DNA of 64,000 nucleotides from Sceloporus undulatus (taxonomy: Eukaryota > Chordata > Lepidosauria > Squamata > Phrynosomatidae). The stretch lies in contig NC_056527.1 in assembly GCF_019175285.1 (NCBI RefSeq), positions 119,972,893 to 120,036,892 of the forward strand, in the 5' to 3' direction. Of the stretch, positions 36,001-45,670 are shown piece by piece (within the stretch, counting starts at the first letter, position 1; each line of letters starts with the position of its first letter). Both the position numbers and the translations under genes were made by a program. Below the pieces are notes generated by a model that did no database searches, was not told the DNA's origin, and worked only from the letters and a program-made list of their open reading frames with translations.

Positions 36001-38136
36001 AAGCTGCTTTCTTTGGAATGGTGGGCTTTGGAAAAGAGGTTCAGATGGCTCAAAGGCAACTCATAAGGCCTGCTTTTTCCTGCTGGACCAAACACAAGAC
36101 CGGAGGGCCCCAGAGATTTGTTGGAGACATGTGTTTGTGTGTGCGCATGCGTTTGCCAGGGAGGGTCTCCTGCGAGTGACCGTCTACCCTCCTTCCACAG
36201 GATCACCTACGTGTTTTATGAGCAGTACCTGGCCATCGCCATGACTGGCTTCATCAATGTGATAGTCTGCTTGGTGCCCACCTTTCTCGTGTGCTACATC
36301 CTCCTGGGCATGGACTTGCGCTCGGCTGCCGTCAACCTGGTCACCATTGTCATGATTGTGGTGGACACTGTGGGCGCCATGACCCTGTGGGGTGTCTCCT
36401 TCAACGCCATTTCCCTCATCAACCTGGTGGCAGTAAGTCTGGGCCATCTCTGTGGGCTGGAGAGGTGGGGGGCACCCTCCCAGCGCTTCTCAAAGGGAGG
36501 ACCTGCAGCTTCCAGGGGCCTCGCCTTGAAGGCGGCAGATTCTGCCCTCTGTGGCCCTGAGGTTTCAGGCTAGGCATGGGGAAAGCCAATCTCCTCCTCT
36601 GGCGCCTGCCGTTGGGAACCCACAAAGAGTAACATGGCCAAATACATTTGCACAGAAGGGCTTCCGCACTCCAGATCAGGGTTTCTTTTCCGGACCTCTT
36701 TCCTCCTGCCTCTCACACCCGGCCATTGGGTGTCCCAGGAGAGCTCTGAGAGAACATGAAAGGGAGATCCTGGCCATGTGAAATCTCAGCAAAACGAAGA
36801 GCACAGATCTCCCATGATTATTTTCAAAAGAATGTTTCCCCACAAGAGACACGAAGGAAGGAAGGAAGGAAGGAAGGAAGGAAGGAAGGAAGGAAGGAAG
36901 GAAGGNNNNNNNNNNCCAGAGAGTTGGTCCTAAAGTCTGAGATCACCTTTGGGGGTGGGATTTCTAGGGCGCTGGTCCAGGCCCTTCTCCCTTGGCAGCC
37001 CAGCTGTGTCTGATCTCCAGGCTAATCCTGGCACACTGGGAGCCATGCGTCAGGCAGGGTGGGTTGCCCACCTGCCTGGTTGGCTCATCCCTGGCTCCGT
37101 CTCCTGACAGGCTGTGGGCATCTCTGTAGAGTTTGTCTCCCACATCACACGCTCCTTCGCCATCAGCACACTGCCCACCAAAGTGGAGAGGGCTAAGGAA
37201 GCTACGGTCAACATGGGGAGCGCGGTGAGTAGGGGAGGGAGAGGGATCCGAAGCTGCCAGGTGGGCCATTGCCCCCCCCCCATGCCCTTGTCCTTCTCCA
37301 CAGCTGCAGGTCCTTGACCCGGACCTCACGGCTGTGGGGGCAGTGGGGGTGTTGCTCCCATCCTGATGAGCAGGTCTCTCCTCCTCTATCCCTTTTGGCA
37401 CCAGTGGACAGCTGAGGCCTGTGCGCTGCCGAGACCCATTTCCCCAGGCAGAGGCATTGGCGGTGGGGGTGGGCTCAGGCCCCCTATGCTTACGGCTGAC
37501 CGGCCTCCTTCCCTCCTGTTCTAGGTGTTTGCTGGGGTGGCTATGACCAACCTTCCAGGGGTAGTGGTGCTGGCCTTTGCCAAGGCCCAGCTGGTGCAGC
37601 TCTTCTTCTTCCGCCTCAACCTCCTCATCACTCTGCTGGGGATGCTCCACGGCCTGGTCTTCCTGCCTGTCATCCTCAGCTATTTCGGTAAAGCCTTTTG
37701 CCCGCCTGCCCAGTTGGCCTTTGCCCCCGACCTGGGCAGCAGTTGGGGGATTCTATAGAAAAGGAAGGCTTTTGGAGGAGAGTGTGTAACTTTATTTGAA
37801 ATGCACTCACGTTTTGGGAGCGTTGCTCTTAACTCTGCTTGGGGGCAGGTGTGGCAGGGGGGGGGGTACTGTGGTAGCCGCTGGCCCCTGGCCCCTATTC
37901 CCTGTGCATAGTGCCTTCCCAGGGAGCAGGCGGTGGGGGCCCTAATAAAACCCAGGGACTGCAACATTGGCTGGCTGGGTTCTTCCTCCATGGTCTTTCT
38001 CCCCCTCACCTTCTCCCCCTTTCCCCCACCAGGGCCAGGGGTCAGGCTGTCGGCCTTGCAGGCCCAGCGGGAAGGTCCTCCGCAGGAGAGCCCCATGGCC
38101 CTGGAGGGCAAGCAGGAGCTCCCCAGAGGCCACTGA
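23938..38136 (+). CDS. NPC1L1: NPC1L1, intestinal sterol uptake transporter
   Basis: NPC1L1 takes up cholesterol and plant sterols at the brush border of enterocytes. Nineteen coding exons fit in phase: 23938-23994, 24426-25963, 26218-26318, 28053-28225, 28857-28985, 29456-29638, 30400-30514, 31254-31381, 31544-31690, 32213-32302, 32739-32929, 33790-33917, 34068-34197, 34472-34527, 34754-34904, 36201-36432, 37111-37224, 37525-37687 and 38033-38136. They give 1309 aa (human about 1330-1359). It has a signal peptide ([19 protein letters not shown]) and a cysteine-rich sterol-binding N domain inside the very large exon 2. A sterol-sensing domain follows ([34 protein letters not shown]), then luminal domains and a second membrane block ([15 protein letters not shown]). 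The cytosolic tail ends ELPRGH and is shorter than in human. The exon 2 acceptor has a poor pyrimidine tract. Frames are otherwise clean. Confidence 0.96.
26679..26908. mobile_element. Tigger-like MITE with both ends, NPC1L1 intron 3
   Basis: The left end CAGTCAGCCCTCTGTATCCA and the right end GGATACCAAAAGCCGACTG are near-complementary terminal repeats. The interior has GGGGCTCTGGAACCAAACCC, the antisense of the GGTTTGGTTCC motif. It is about 230 bp, non-coding and interrupted by a TATG microsatellite at about 26731-26758. Confidence 0.7.
26928..27148 (+). mobile_element. Sauria-type SINE, NPC1L1 intron 3
   Basis: A tRNA-like head (ATAGTGGTTTAGGTGTTGGA; B box GGGTTCAAATCCCC) is followed by CTTGCCAAGAAACCCC, CACCATAAGTTGAAATTGAT and an ACAACAAAAAAC tail. 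It is near full length and sits immediately after a MITE. Confidence 0.85.
29753..29896. mobile_element. Small MITE with AGGGACGTAGC ends, NPC1L1 intron 6
   Basis: AGGGACGTAGCTAGG at the left and TTGGCTACGTCCCT at the right form terminal inverted repeats around about 144 bp of non-coding DNA. The flanks share CCACCC-like sequence but no clean target duplication. Confidence 0.65.
30757..31110 (+). mobile_element. Composite SINE, NPC1L1 intron 7
   Basis: It opens with a tRNA-like CTTGGTGGCGCAGTGGCCGA, contains a B-box-like TAGGTCGAGAGTTAG, and continues into ACTGGCCTACCTCACAAGGT and GCTGTGAGAACAGCACAGGA. The latter is a MIR/AmnSINE-like core found in amniote SINEs. Boundaries are approximate. 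Confidence 0.5.
32966..33011 (+). repeat. CT then CA microsatellite, NPC1L1 intron 11
   Basis: Uninterrupted CT repeats pass directly into CA repeats. It begins about 35 bp after the donor of NPC1L1 exon 11. Confidence 0.9.
33276..33387 (-). mobile_element. GAT repeat and antisense SINE tail, NPC1L1 intron 11
   Basis: A GAT run is followed by TTTTATTTATAGACTGCTATT and AGCGGTGTACAGTAAAAATGGC. This is the antisense of the TATAAAT-type tail of squamate SINEs. Confidence 0.55.
33388..33652 (+). repeat. 85-86 bp minisatellite with assembly gap, NPC1L1 intron 11
   Basis: Three units, starting at 33388, 33474 and 33559, each run GACAGTT..., GGAGCCTC, TCCTTCAGGC, CTGGGTCTGCCTGATCG and CCTCTGAGGCCAAG. 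Units 2 and 3 are almost identical. A 10-base N gap at 33588-33597 sits inside unit 3, so the true copy number is unknown. Confidence 0.85.
33588..33597. other. Assembly gap (10 N)
   Basis: Ten N bases inside the tandem repeat. The fixed length suggests a placeholder, not a measured size. Confidence 0.98.
36852..36905 (+). repeat. GAAG tetranucleotide repeat ending at a gap, NPC1L1 intron 16
   Basis: An uninterrupted GAAG run of about 54 bp ends directly at N bases (36906-36915), so its full length is not resolved. Confidence 0.9.
36906..36915. other. Assembly gap (10 N)
   Basis: Ten N bases directly after the GAAG repeat; size is probably arbitrary. Confidence 0.98.
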
Positions 38137-38927
38137 TCCTGACCAGGGCCGGGTGCCAGCCCTCTCCGGCTGAAAGCAGAACAAGAGATGCAACGGAGGA
38201 GCTGGCTGGGTGGCAGTGATGGCAGCGGCTGGACCCCGAAGGAGGCAGGCCCTCCACCCCTCCAGGGCAGGGAAGCTCCCACATGGATGGAAAATGGAGC
38301 CCTGGCAGAACAAGAGGCATCTTGGCACAAACCTGTGTGAAAGGTGTGCGTGTGCAACCCAGAATTCCCTGCTCAGAGAAGTAGGCAAGGTGTCTTTGAG
38401 GCCAGGCACCGCAGCCTCCGCCCAGCACTGGAGGGACGGGAAAACTTTGCACCAAAGGGCTGAGGCACCTTCCAAGCGTGGCCCAGGCCTCTGGGGACAT
38501 GACTGCGCCACCAAGTGCCTCCCTCCCTGATGCTCTGCTGCCAAGGATGCCAAGGATGAAGGATGTGAGTGGCTTTCTCCCTGCTCTGCAAGAATGGAAG
38601 GGCCCCTGGGCCCTTGAGGCTCTGCTCCTCTGGGAAAAACCATGCGCTGGAAAAGTACGGCTTTTCTGTGCAGAAAAAGTGTTTGCTGCGCAAAAGCCAT
38701 CTCTTTGTGCAGGACAAGCCTCCTTTCTGTGCAGGGAATGCGGGGGCATTTGGGGTGAATGGGTTTCCCGGACCAAGTCCCGAGGTGTGAAGACTGCTCT
38801 GCTTTTCCTGGGTGTCGCTTGTTGTTGTTGTTGAAGGACACGAGTCTCAGTGGGGAGCCCTGGCACACAGCATCCTCCTCCGGGGCCAAGGCAAGGCGGC
38901 GCCTGCGCTCTGGACCCAGGCGCAGCC

Positions 38928-38934
38928 AAATAAA
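38928..38934 (+). terminator. NPC1L1: Candidate NPC1L1 polyadenylation signal
   Basis: CAAATAAATG contains AATAAA about 800 nt after the NPC1L1 stop. It lies at the edge of an antisense SINE tail, so the insertion may supply or merely mimic the signal. Confidence 0.45.
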
Positions 38935-38998
38935 TGCCAATCCTCTTTATTGTTATTCTTCTTAATTTATACAGCGCTGTACATAAAACAATAAACAC
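38935..38998 (-). mobile_element. Antisense SINE tail
   Basis: TTAATTTATACAGCGCTGTA followed by CATAAAACAATAAAC is the reverse complement of the ACAGCGCTATATAAAT tail also seen near 9370. Only the tail is present. Confidence 0.55.
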
Positions 38999-38999
38999 A

Positions 39000-39660
39000 G
39001 AAGAGCCAGCCAGCCTCCCTCCCTCCCTCCCTCTGGCGCACAGTCTGAGAGAGAATGAGAGGGGAAGGCATACAAACAAACACACAGCAATGCAGGGAAT
39101 GGCTCAGTCAAACGGGCAGCAAGGGGCGCTCCCAACGCCAGCCCCCGGGGGCCCTCAGGGAGACTGGAGCTGGCCCTCGCCCCCTTTCCCTTGGGACATG
39201 GACTGCAGCTCCCATCAGCTCAGCGGGGACAATGGGAGCTGCAGCCCGACAGGCCCAGCTCCTCCTCCTCCTCGCCGGCTCCCTTGGCTCTGGCCACCAG
39301 GCCCCAGAGGAAGGAGGGCCAAGGCCCTTCCCGAGAGACGGAGGGAGCGGGAGGGTGCGTCCGGGGCTTCCCAGCACTCAGGGACCGGGGCGTGGCAGGA
39401 AGGGCCCAGGCAAGCAGCGGCGGGGGCCCGGGGAGGGCCTGGGCCCAGGGCAAGGCGCGCTCTCGGCCCCAGAGAAGGGTCCGGCCATGGGCCCCTCCAG
39501 GTCCGGAGAGGGCTGCCCTGGGGCCGGCCTCCCTCCCTCCCTTCTTCCCGGAGCCCCCTTTTGGGAGAGAGAGAGATAAAGGCCAGGCACCGCTTCGACC
39601 CCGAGGCCTCCGTCTCTCCGCCAGGTGGCGCTGCAGCCCCAGGGAAGGCGGGAGGGAGGG
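39000..39660. other. GC-rich region upstream of MRPS24
   Basis: The left part contains a CTCC repeat near 39017-39032; the rest is GC-rich and probably the MRPS24 CpG island. Large open frames on both strands here are composition effects. Confidence 0.45.
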
Positions 39661-39675
39661 AGCGGTCTCTCTCTC

Positions 39676-39685
39676 TCTCGCGAGA
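39676..39685 (+). promoter_or_regulatory. MRPS24: TCTCGCGAGA palindrome at MRPS24 start
   Basis: The 10-bp palindrome TCTCGCGAGA ends 7 bp before the first MRPS24 ATG. It is a known core-promoter motif of TATA-less housekeeping genes, often including mitochondrial and ribosomal ones. Its closeness to the ATG implies a very short 5' leader. Confidence 0.6.
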
Positions 39686-39692
39686 CTTGGCG

Positions 39693-40570
39693 ATGGCGAT
39701 GGCGGCCTGGCGGAGTGCGCTGCGGCGGGCGAGGCGCCTGGGCTGCGGCTGGGCTGAGGCTGCAGGGCCTCCCCCGCCGACGGAGCCGCTCCTGGCCAGG
39801 CACGGCCGCCTTCCTCCTCCTCCTCCTCCGTCGCGGAGCCTGCGGACCTCGGCCGCCTGCTGCAAGGTGAGGAGGGAGCGGGGAGGATGACGGCGGGCCC
39901 GGAGTCCGTGGGGCTGGCCAAGGCACAGACCGGCTCCCTTCCTCTTTCCTTCCCCGGCAGAACCAGGCGGCCCGTGTCCGGGTGGGGAAGGGGGACCGGC
40001 CGGTGAGCTACGAGGAAGCGCACCCGCCCCACGGCGTCGCCCACCGCAAGGGCTGGCTCTCCCTCGGCACCAGTGAGTAGCTCCTCCTCCTCCTCCTGGT
40101 CCTTGGGGCTGGTGGGGCCCATGGCCTCTGAGGCTCCGCCCCGTCTCCCGGCCTCCTCCTGGGCCCAGGTGGGGCTGGGGCCCTTTGCTAGTCCTTGGGG
40201 CTGGTGGGGCCCATGGCCTCCGCCCCTTTGCCCCCCTGACGGTGCCAAGGGCCGGGCTCCTCCTCGGCCCCACTCTCTCCCCAAAGGTCACCTGGAGGGA
40301 GAGCTGGGGGCGGCCGAGAGGGCCGTGGAGGACGTCTTCGTCCGCAGGTTCATCCATGGCACCTTCCACGGCTGCCTGGCCGACCAAGTGGTCCTGAAGC
40401 GCCGCGCCAACGCCTTGGTCATCTGCGCCGTCTTCCTCCAGCGCCTGCCGCCCTCCAAGTTCTACTTCCTCATCGGCTACACAGAGGCGCTGCTCTCCTT
40501 CCTCTACAAGTGCCCCGTCAAGATGGAAGTCCAGACCCTGCCGGAGAAGGTGGTCTACAAGTACCTCTAG
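39693..40570 (+). CDS. MRPS24: MRPS24, mitochondrial small-subunit ribosomal protein uS3m
   Basis: This is a structural protein of the mitochondrial 28S ribosomal subunit. Three coding exons, 39693-39866, 39961-40072 and 40287-40570, encode 189 aa (human 167). The first exon is an arginine-rich presequence ([19 protein letters not shown]) with a polyproline stretch, for import into mitochondria. The rest is conserved: [57 protein letters not shown] and the final KVVYKYL. Two in-frame ATGs lie 6 bp apart; either could be used. It sits next to NPC1L1, as in the human 7p13 group. Frames are intact. Confidence 0.96.
40100..40220 (+). repeat. 29-bp direct repeat in MRPS24 intron 2
   Basis: TCCTTGGGGCTGGTGGGGCC plus CATGGCCTC occurs twice, starting near 40100 and 40192. 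It is a small recent local duplication within the intron. Confidence 0.8.
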
Positions 40571-42539
40571 CCCAAGCAGAGGCTGCTCTCCTTTTGGCGC
40601 TTGTCTGCCATGGGGTCCCAAGGGAAGACTGCGCCCTTCCTGCGCCCCTGGGGCCAAGGAGCTTTGCTGCTAGTCCTCCTGGAAAGGACCGGACGCGGGG
40701 ACAGGCACCTGGGAGCCTTTTTTGGTGGCAGCCACTTCTGGAGGAGGACCTGAAGCCACAAGCAGAGACTCAAGGGACATTGGCAATAGCTGGGGTTCAG
40801 GGTGCTGCTGGTCATCCAAACACGAATGCTTCTGCTGCCTCCTATGAGTGACTCTCTGGCTTTCCTTTCTCCCTTCCCTGTGTGCGACTTCATCAGTCAG
40901 AGCCCCTCTGGCTTCATTCTGCCCACAGCTGCCTTGCGCCACTGCAGCCTCAGGCTGAGGCAGAGCAAACACTCGACACGACACCGATGGGCCCCCAACC
41001 TCGCCCCTTTGGGAGGGGCACCCCCTGCTCCAGAGGGCACAGCCTGCCCCCTCCCCAATTGCCCTCTTCTTATTGGAGGCGGGCGGGGGGGGGGAACAGA
41101 GCAAAGGCCAGTTCTTTGGCCAGCTCTGGGCAAAGGGGTGGTACTAATTCTTGCTTAGCCAGTGAAAGCTGAAGCGTGGCTGCCTTTTTCCAGGCCACGT
41201 GCCACCTTTGAAGTCCTGGGTCAGGGGAGGGAGTCTAGGTCCTTTGCCATTGGTGACCTTGCAGCTGCTGTTTGCTTTGGTGCCTGTGGCACTCCTGCCC
41301 ACCCTCTTTGCCAGCACAGCAGTCTGGAGGAGCCCTCCTCACAGGGGCAGTCAGTGATGGCAGCACTGCCGAAGGTGGAGAAATGCTCTTTCTGGGAAGT
41401 CAAGTGCTGCTGTTTCCTGAAAGGAGACCTGGCCAGACCCATGGAAACTAATGGGAGACAAATGGGGGGGGGGAGGGTTGTGCTGCTACAAGCTAACAAT
41501 CAGCTCCTTGGGCCTTCTGAGGAAGAGCGAGGGGACCCTTCCTTTTACTCTGGTGCTCAGGAGGTAAAAAGTGGGGTGGTGCAGTGGGTTCTGAGGGCAG
41601 GGCTTATGTACAGAAATGGAGCAAACGGGTGGGTGTGTGTGTGTGTCCATTTTCTGCCTGCTCCATAGTCACTGTTCTCTTGGAGTCATGGAGCAGCTGG
41701 GTTCCCTACATCAGCCCTGGGAGGGGGAGCAGGAAAGGTCTGCCACATGCGCAGCCTGTGGTGATCATGAAAGCGGCTGGCCTTAACCCTCTTTGCTCTA
41801 GGTTCTGGGGACAGGAGGGAAGGGTGGTGCAGAGAGAAGAGGCAGCTGTACAGTCCCTAGAGAAAGAGGGGGGGGGACCCTGTCCTGGTCATTTGCAGTT
41901 GCTTCCATAGCTAGATGGTCAAAACAGGCAAAGGTGCAGCTCTGCCTTCTCCTTGAACCATGGAACCCTCCAGAAGCGGTTGATTTGCAGCATCCGTCCC
42001 TCCTTGCCGTTGGCTGTGTTGCCATCCAAGGGGTCCGGATGTGCCCCCAAATCCCACTCCTTCCTCAAGAAGGCCCCTTGAGTCCTCCTGGGGTGGCAGG
42101 GAGCAAAGGCGGGCTGCCAGATGCTCTTTGGACTTGCTCCTTGGGCCGAAATCTGACAGTGGATCTGTGCCATGTGCTGTTCGGCTGCTGCTTGTGTGCC
42201 ATGCCCTGCCTGGCAGAGGTCCTGGAGGGCAGCCGCACCCCTCCTGGCCCCTTGCCCTCCTTGCCCTGGGCTCCCTGCCCATTGCACCCAGTGACTCCTG
42301 GAGGCGGTTGCTGCCAGTGCAGGACATGTGACTGCCCACAGGCGGCCGGATGGAAGCGGTGCTGGCCAGTCCCCGGTTGGCAGCCATCCCTGAATGGTGG
42401 GGGGGCTGAGGCCAAGGGAGGGGGCAGACGCCTCGCAGGAAGCTGCAGCCTCCTGAATTTTAGTGAACACAAACCAAGACAGGAATAGCCTGAATAGGGT
42501 CACTATAATGCAATTAACAACCAGGTAGTCTTCTATTAC
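40571..42539. other. MRPS24 3' flank and intergenic, no gene recognised
   Basis: Mixed-composition DNA with poly-G runs near 41085 and 41465. Open frames on both strands are unsupported. No AATAAA with a clear claim to MRPS24 was picked out. Confidence 0.4.
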
Positions 42540-42760
42540 TTTTTTAACACTTGACTTTGCTAACAAATGTACAGTGCAACCAGTTATATTATGTTAATAG
42601 CAACACATTTAATCCTGTTTTAAGGGGGGAATTTGGGACATGCTGTGAATGTGGATATTTTAATATGTTGTGAGCCGCATTGATTGCCTCGTCACAGAAA
42701 AGTAGGATAAAAAGAGGTTTTATTATTTATTTATTGTTATAGCATATTTAATAATGTAAA
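42540..42760 (+). mobile_element. AT-rich LINE/SINE 3' remnant (CR1/L2-like tail)
   Basis: The end reads TGTTGTGAGCCGCATTGATT, then AAGTAGGATAAAAAGAGGTT and TTATTATTTATTTATTG. This is the GTGAGCCGC...GGATAAAAA tail shared by lizard CR1/L2-type elements. Confidence 0.5.
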
Positions 42761-42848
42761 TACAGTAGCATATACAGTAACTGTTAAGAAATAGTTCATG
42801 TGTAATTGCAAGCCTTGTAGAATATGCCACCTTTCCTTCTGTAACTAT

Positions 42849-43078
42849 GGGCCTGAACAGACCAAAATAAAGCTGCTTTGGGTCACTTTGGAAGTATGCT
42901 GTTTAAATGCTGCATGCGTCCTAAGAGGCTGGAAGCCACACCAAAGCCACGCTCCGGCCCTAAGGACTGGGGTGCAACTTTGGCGCAGCTTCTGGCCTCT
43001 TAAGACGTGTGGGTCATTCAACAGCATACCTCCAAAGTGACCCGAAGCGGCTTTATTTTGGCCTGTCTGCCCAGGCCC
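42849..43078. mobile_element. Palindromic MITE, 230 bp
   Basis: The left arm GGGCCTGAACAGACCAAAAT, continuing AAAGCTGCTTTGGGTCACTT, pairs with the right arm AAGTGACCCGAAGCGGCTTT and ATTTTGGCCTGTCTGCCCAG. The two halves are complementary along almost their whole length, so single strands can fold into a long hairpin. No gene inside. Confidence 0.8.
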
Positions 43079-44880
43079 AAAGTTGCGCTGTATGTTTGCT
43101 AACAAGGTCATGACAAATTGCTATAAAAGTAGCTGTTGAAATAGTAATGGAAGGCTGCCTGATTACTAACTGTATGATAGTTATCTTTACTTTTGCTGTC
43201 AGGAAGCCTCTTGGATCCAAATGAGTTAACGGTTTGTATGTGAGTGAATTCTTCCCCAGCGATGCTTCTGGGCTAAGCCTCCTTCAACTGGAGGAGATGC
43301 TGCCAGTCCTTCCCTCTTTGCCCAGATCTGTATTGGCTCGTCTTTCAGGGGTCTGGGTCCCATGGATGCGGAGGGCCACCAAGTGCCCCATCTCTCCCTC
43401 TCTGCTCCAAGTCCGCTTGGAAGCTGCCAAAAACCAGAGCAGGTGGCAAAGGGGAAGGAAAGCCATGCTACAATGCAACACTCGCTTGGAAGACTCCAGG
43501 AGGGCTGAGGCTGCAAGGGGCCTGGCTTTCCTTCCCAGTTCCCTGCAGCATGCTCTGCCCCATTGACAGATGGTGGGGACTTGAAGCCTTGGCTCAGGGG
43601 GCCTGCCAGCCACTGACCACCCCCACTGACTGAACTCCTTGCCAGCCGGCGGATGGCTCTACAGGGCTGCAGCCTCCCTCCCAGGCTGGGGCCCAGAGGT
43701 CCTGGCAGCCTCAAGGGACCGGTCATCCCTTGGAGGGCCCGGCCAGAGAGAGCCCCGCCTGGGGCTCAGCAGCTGGCTAAGCCAGGCACAGCGGCCTCAT
43801 TCAGGCTCCTCTGTTAATGAGGCTGGCTGCTTGGTTTGTCAGGTTACATCTAGATCAGTCCCCGTCTCTTTTCTTCCTCTGTGGGAAGCAGCACCTTTTG
43901 GGGGCGAGGGGCGAGGCACCCCCCCAGGATGCAGAGGAAGGAAGAGGCAAGGAGCCCTTCTTCCCTCTGGGGAGCCCCACTCCGCAGGGGCCCAAGCCTC
44001 TCCCCCGGAACCCTTCCCGCCTCCAAGGCACCTTCCTGGCCCCAAAGGCAGCGGGGCTTGTGTATTTGGCGGCCTGACAGGTTTCCTTTTCAGCTGCACG
44101 ATCACGAAAGAGTATACAGCTGCGCCATCAAGCTATAAAGCAATCGCAATACAGCGGGAGAGAGCTCCAAATAGCCTGTGCTTGAGAAACCCAAGGTGAA
44201 AGGGAAGCAGCCTTAATGGCTGCTCCCAACACGGCAGCCTTGAGGCCTGGCCTCCTGCGAAGAAGGGGCTCTTCTGGGGAGGGCCACCGAAGCAGCGCCT
44301 GCCTTCAGCCGCGGAGGGGGCTTGGCGGGGGCAGCAGGGGCCACGGGACTCAGGCCCCCGGGGGGGGGGCGGAAGCAGCGGCCGCCTTCTCCCCGACTGG
44401 CTGCCAGCGCCAGCAGCGCCAGGCTCAGGGGCCCAGGCCAGGCGCGGAGCCGGATGCGGATCTCCTCTGGAGGAGCCAGCGCAGAGGAGAAAGACCCGGC
44501 GTGGCTGCTGCTGCTGCGTGATTCGGGGGCGGAGGGCTTTGCGGGGGCACTCTGCGTCGCGGGGCTCCGGAGGGGGCTGGCAGGGGGCCGGGCCCGCCCG
44601 TCGCCCTCCGTGACCGGGCCCCGGCCTTGGCCAGAGGCAGGGAGAGCACCGAGTTCGCCCTGCCTCTGCCCCGCCTCACAGCAGCCAAAGAAGGGCTCCC
44701 CCTCTCCCTCCCTTCCTCCCCCGCCAGGAAGGAGCGGCCGCCGCCCCAGGCCTCCTCCTCCTCCGAGAGGCCTCCCTGGTCCTGGGGCTCTGCTCGGGAG
44801 CCCCTCTGGCCCCAGCCCCGGCGAACCCTGGGAGGGAGGGAAGGGGCCCCAGGGAAAGGCCCGGATGATGGCGCGCGACG
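43079..44880. other. Intergenic, grading into the SLC20A1 CpG island
   Basis: The first part is AT-rich and unremarkable. From about 44200 the DNA becomes GC-rich. No conserved coding segment was recognised on either strand. Confidence 0.4.
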
Positions 44881-44885
44881 CCGGA

Positions 44886-45037
44886 GCCACGTGACCGAGG
44901 CAGGGAGGAGGCGTGGCTCCCGCCCTGCCGGAAGTGAGTCACCGCCAGCCCCGGATCGCTCTCTCTCCCCCGCAAGGCGCAGGCGCGGACAGGGGCGGGT
45001 CACGTGGGGGGCGTGGCCGCGGCAGCGCTTATAAATA
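44886..45037 (+). promoter_or_regulatory. SLC20A1: SLC20A1 core promoter: E-boxes, GC boxes, TATA
   Basis: GCCACGTGACC (about 44886-44896) and GTCACGTGG (about 44999-45007) are palindromic E-boxes of the USF/TFE type. GGGGCGGG and GGGGGCGTGG GC boxes lie beside the second. TATAAATA lies at 45030-45037, predicting a transcription start near 45060. An inverted CCAAT box (GATTGG) lies slightly downstream at about 45084. Confidence 0.7.
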
Positions 45038-45059
45038 GGGCCGGCGTTCATTCCGAGCA

Positions 45060-45170
45060 GGATCCGACGTCGCACGCGGCGCTGATTGGTCGCTGTGCAG
45101 CTCGGCCGCTCAGAGAAAGAAAGAGAGAGCGCGAGAAGAAGAGGAAGAAGGCGAGGCTCGGCCCCAGTCG
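45060..45170 (+). other. SLC20A1: SLC20A1 untranslated exon 1
   Basis: The start is set about 25-30 bp after the TATA box. The end is set by CCCCAGTCG|GTGAGAG. The matching acceptor is CTCGTCCTTAG at 45481-45491, so the second exon begins at 45492 and holds the rest of the leader and the main start codon. Confidence 0.55.
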
Positions 45171-45492
45171 GTGAGAGCGGCGGAGGGGGGCTTCCGCCTG
45201 GGGAGGGGACCAGGCCCAGGCGCCCGCGGTCGGGGACGCTCCTTCCTTCCTTCCTTCCCTTCCTCGGAACGGAGCGGCCGTTGCGGCGGCGGAGGCGGGA
45301 AAAGGCCCCGGACCAGGCCCCGCCCTCCTCCCTTCCCGCCTTCCTCCGCGGAGGGGCGCAGGGAGGCCCGGCCCAAGGTGACCCGCCAAGGACCCCTGCC
45401 TTCCTTCCTTCCTTCCTTCCTCGCGGCTGGAGGAGCGTGGCGCCCGGGGCCCTTGCCCTGACGGCCCTCTTTCTCTCTCCCTCGTCCTTAGG

Positions 45493-45525
45493 ATGAAGGC
45501 CCCTGGCCCTCGGCCCTTGCCTTAG
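45493..45525 (+). CDS. Upstream ORF 1 in SLC20A1 leader
   Basis: ATG one base after the predicted acceptor opens a ten-codon frame (MKAPGPRPLP) closed by TAG. The initiator context has no purine at -3 in the spliced leader that can be judged. It may act on translation of the main frame; no product function is implied. Confidence 0.45.
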   Translation: MKAPGPRPLP

Positions 45526-45526
45526 G

Positions 45527-45670
45527 ATGGCGCCTGGCGGCGGGAGGCTTCGGCGGAGGAGGAGGAGCCCCTTGAGCCGGACGGAGCCCAGGACTACGGA
45601 GGCGGCAGTGGCGCCGGCATCGGCGGCGGAGGCGTTGGCGCTGGCGGAGGCGGCCGCCTGCCTCGTATAG
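45527..45670 (+). CDS. Upstream ORF 2 in SLC20A1 leader
   Basis: One base after the stop of the first upstream frame, a second ATG opens 47 codons, starting [18 protein letters not shown] and ending AAACLV, then TAG. It stops 118 bp before the SLC20A1 start codon. The context TTAGGATGG has a purine at -3 and G at +4, so it could be used efficiently. Confidence 0.5.
   Translation: MAPGGGRLRRRRRSPLSRTEPRTTEAAVAPASAAEALALAEAAACLV

Noticed and set aside
39215-40657. 480-codon minus-strand frame over MRPS24
   Set aside because: It is antisense to conserved MRPS24 exons, low complexity, and has no homologue I recognise.
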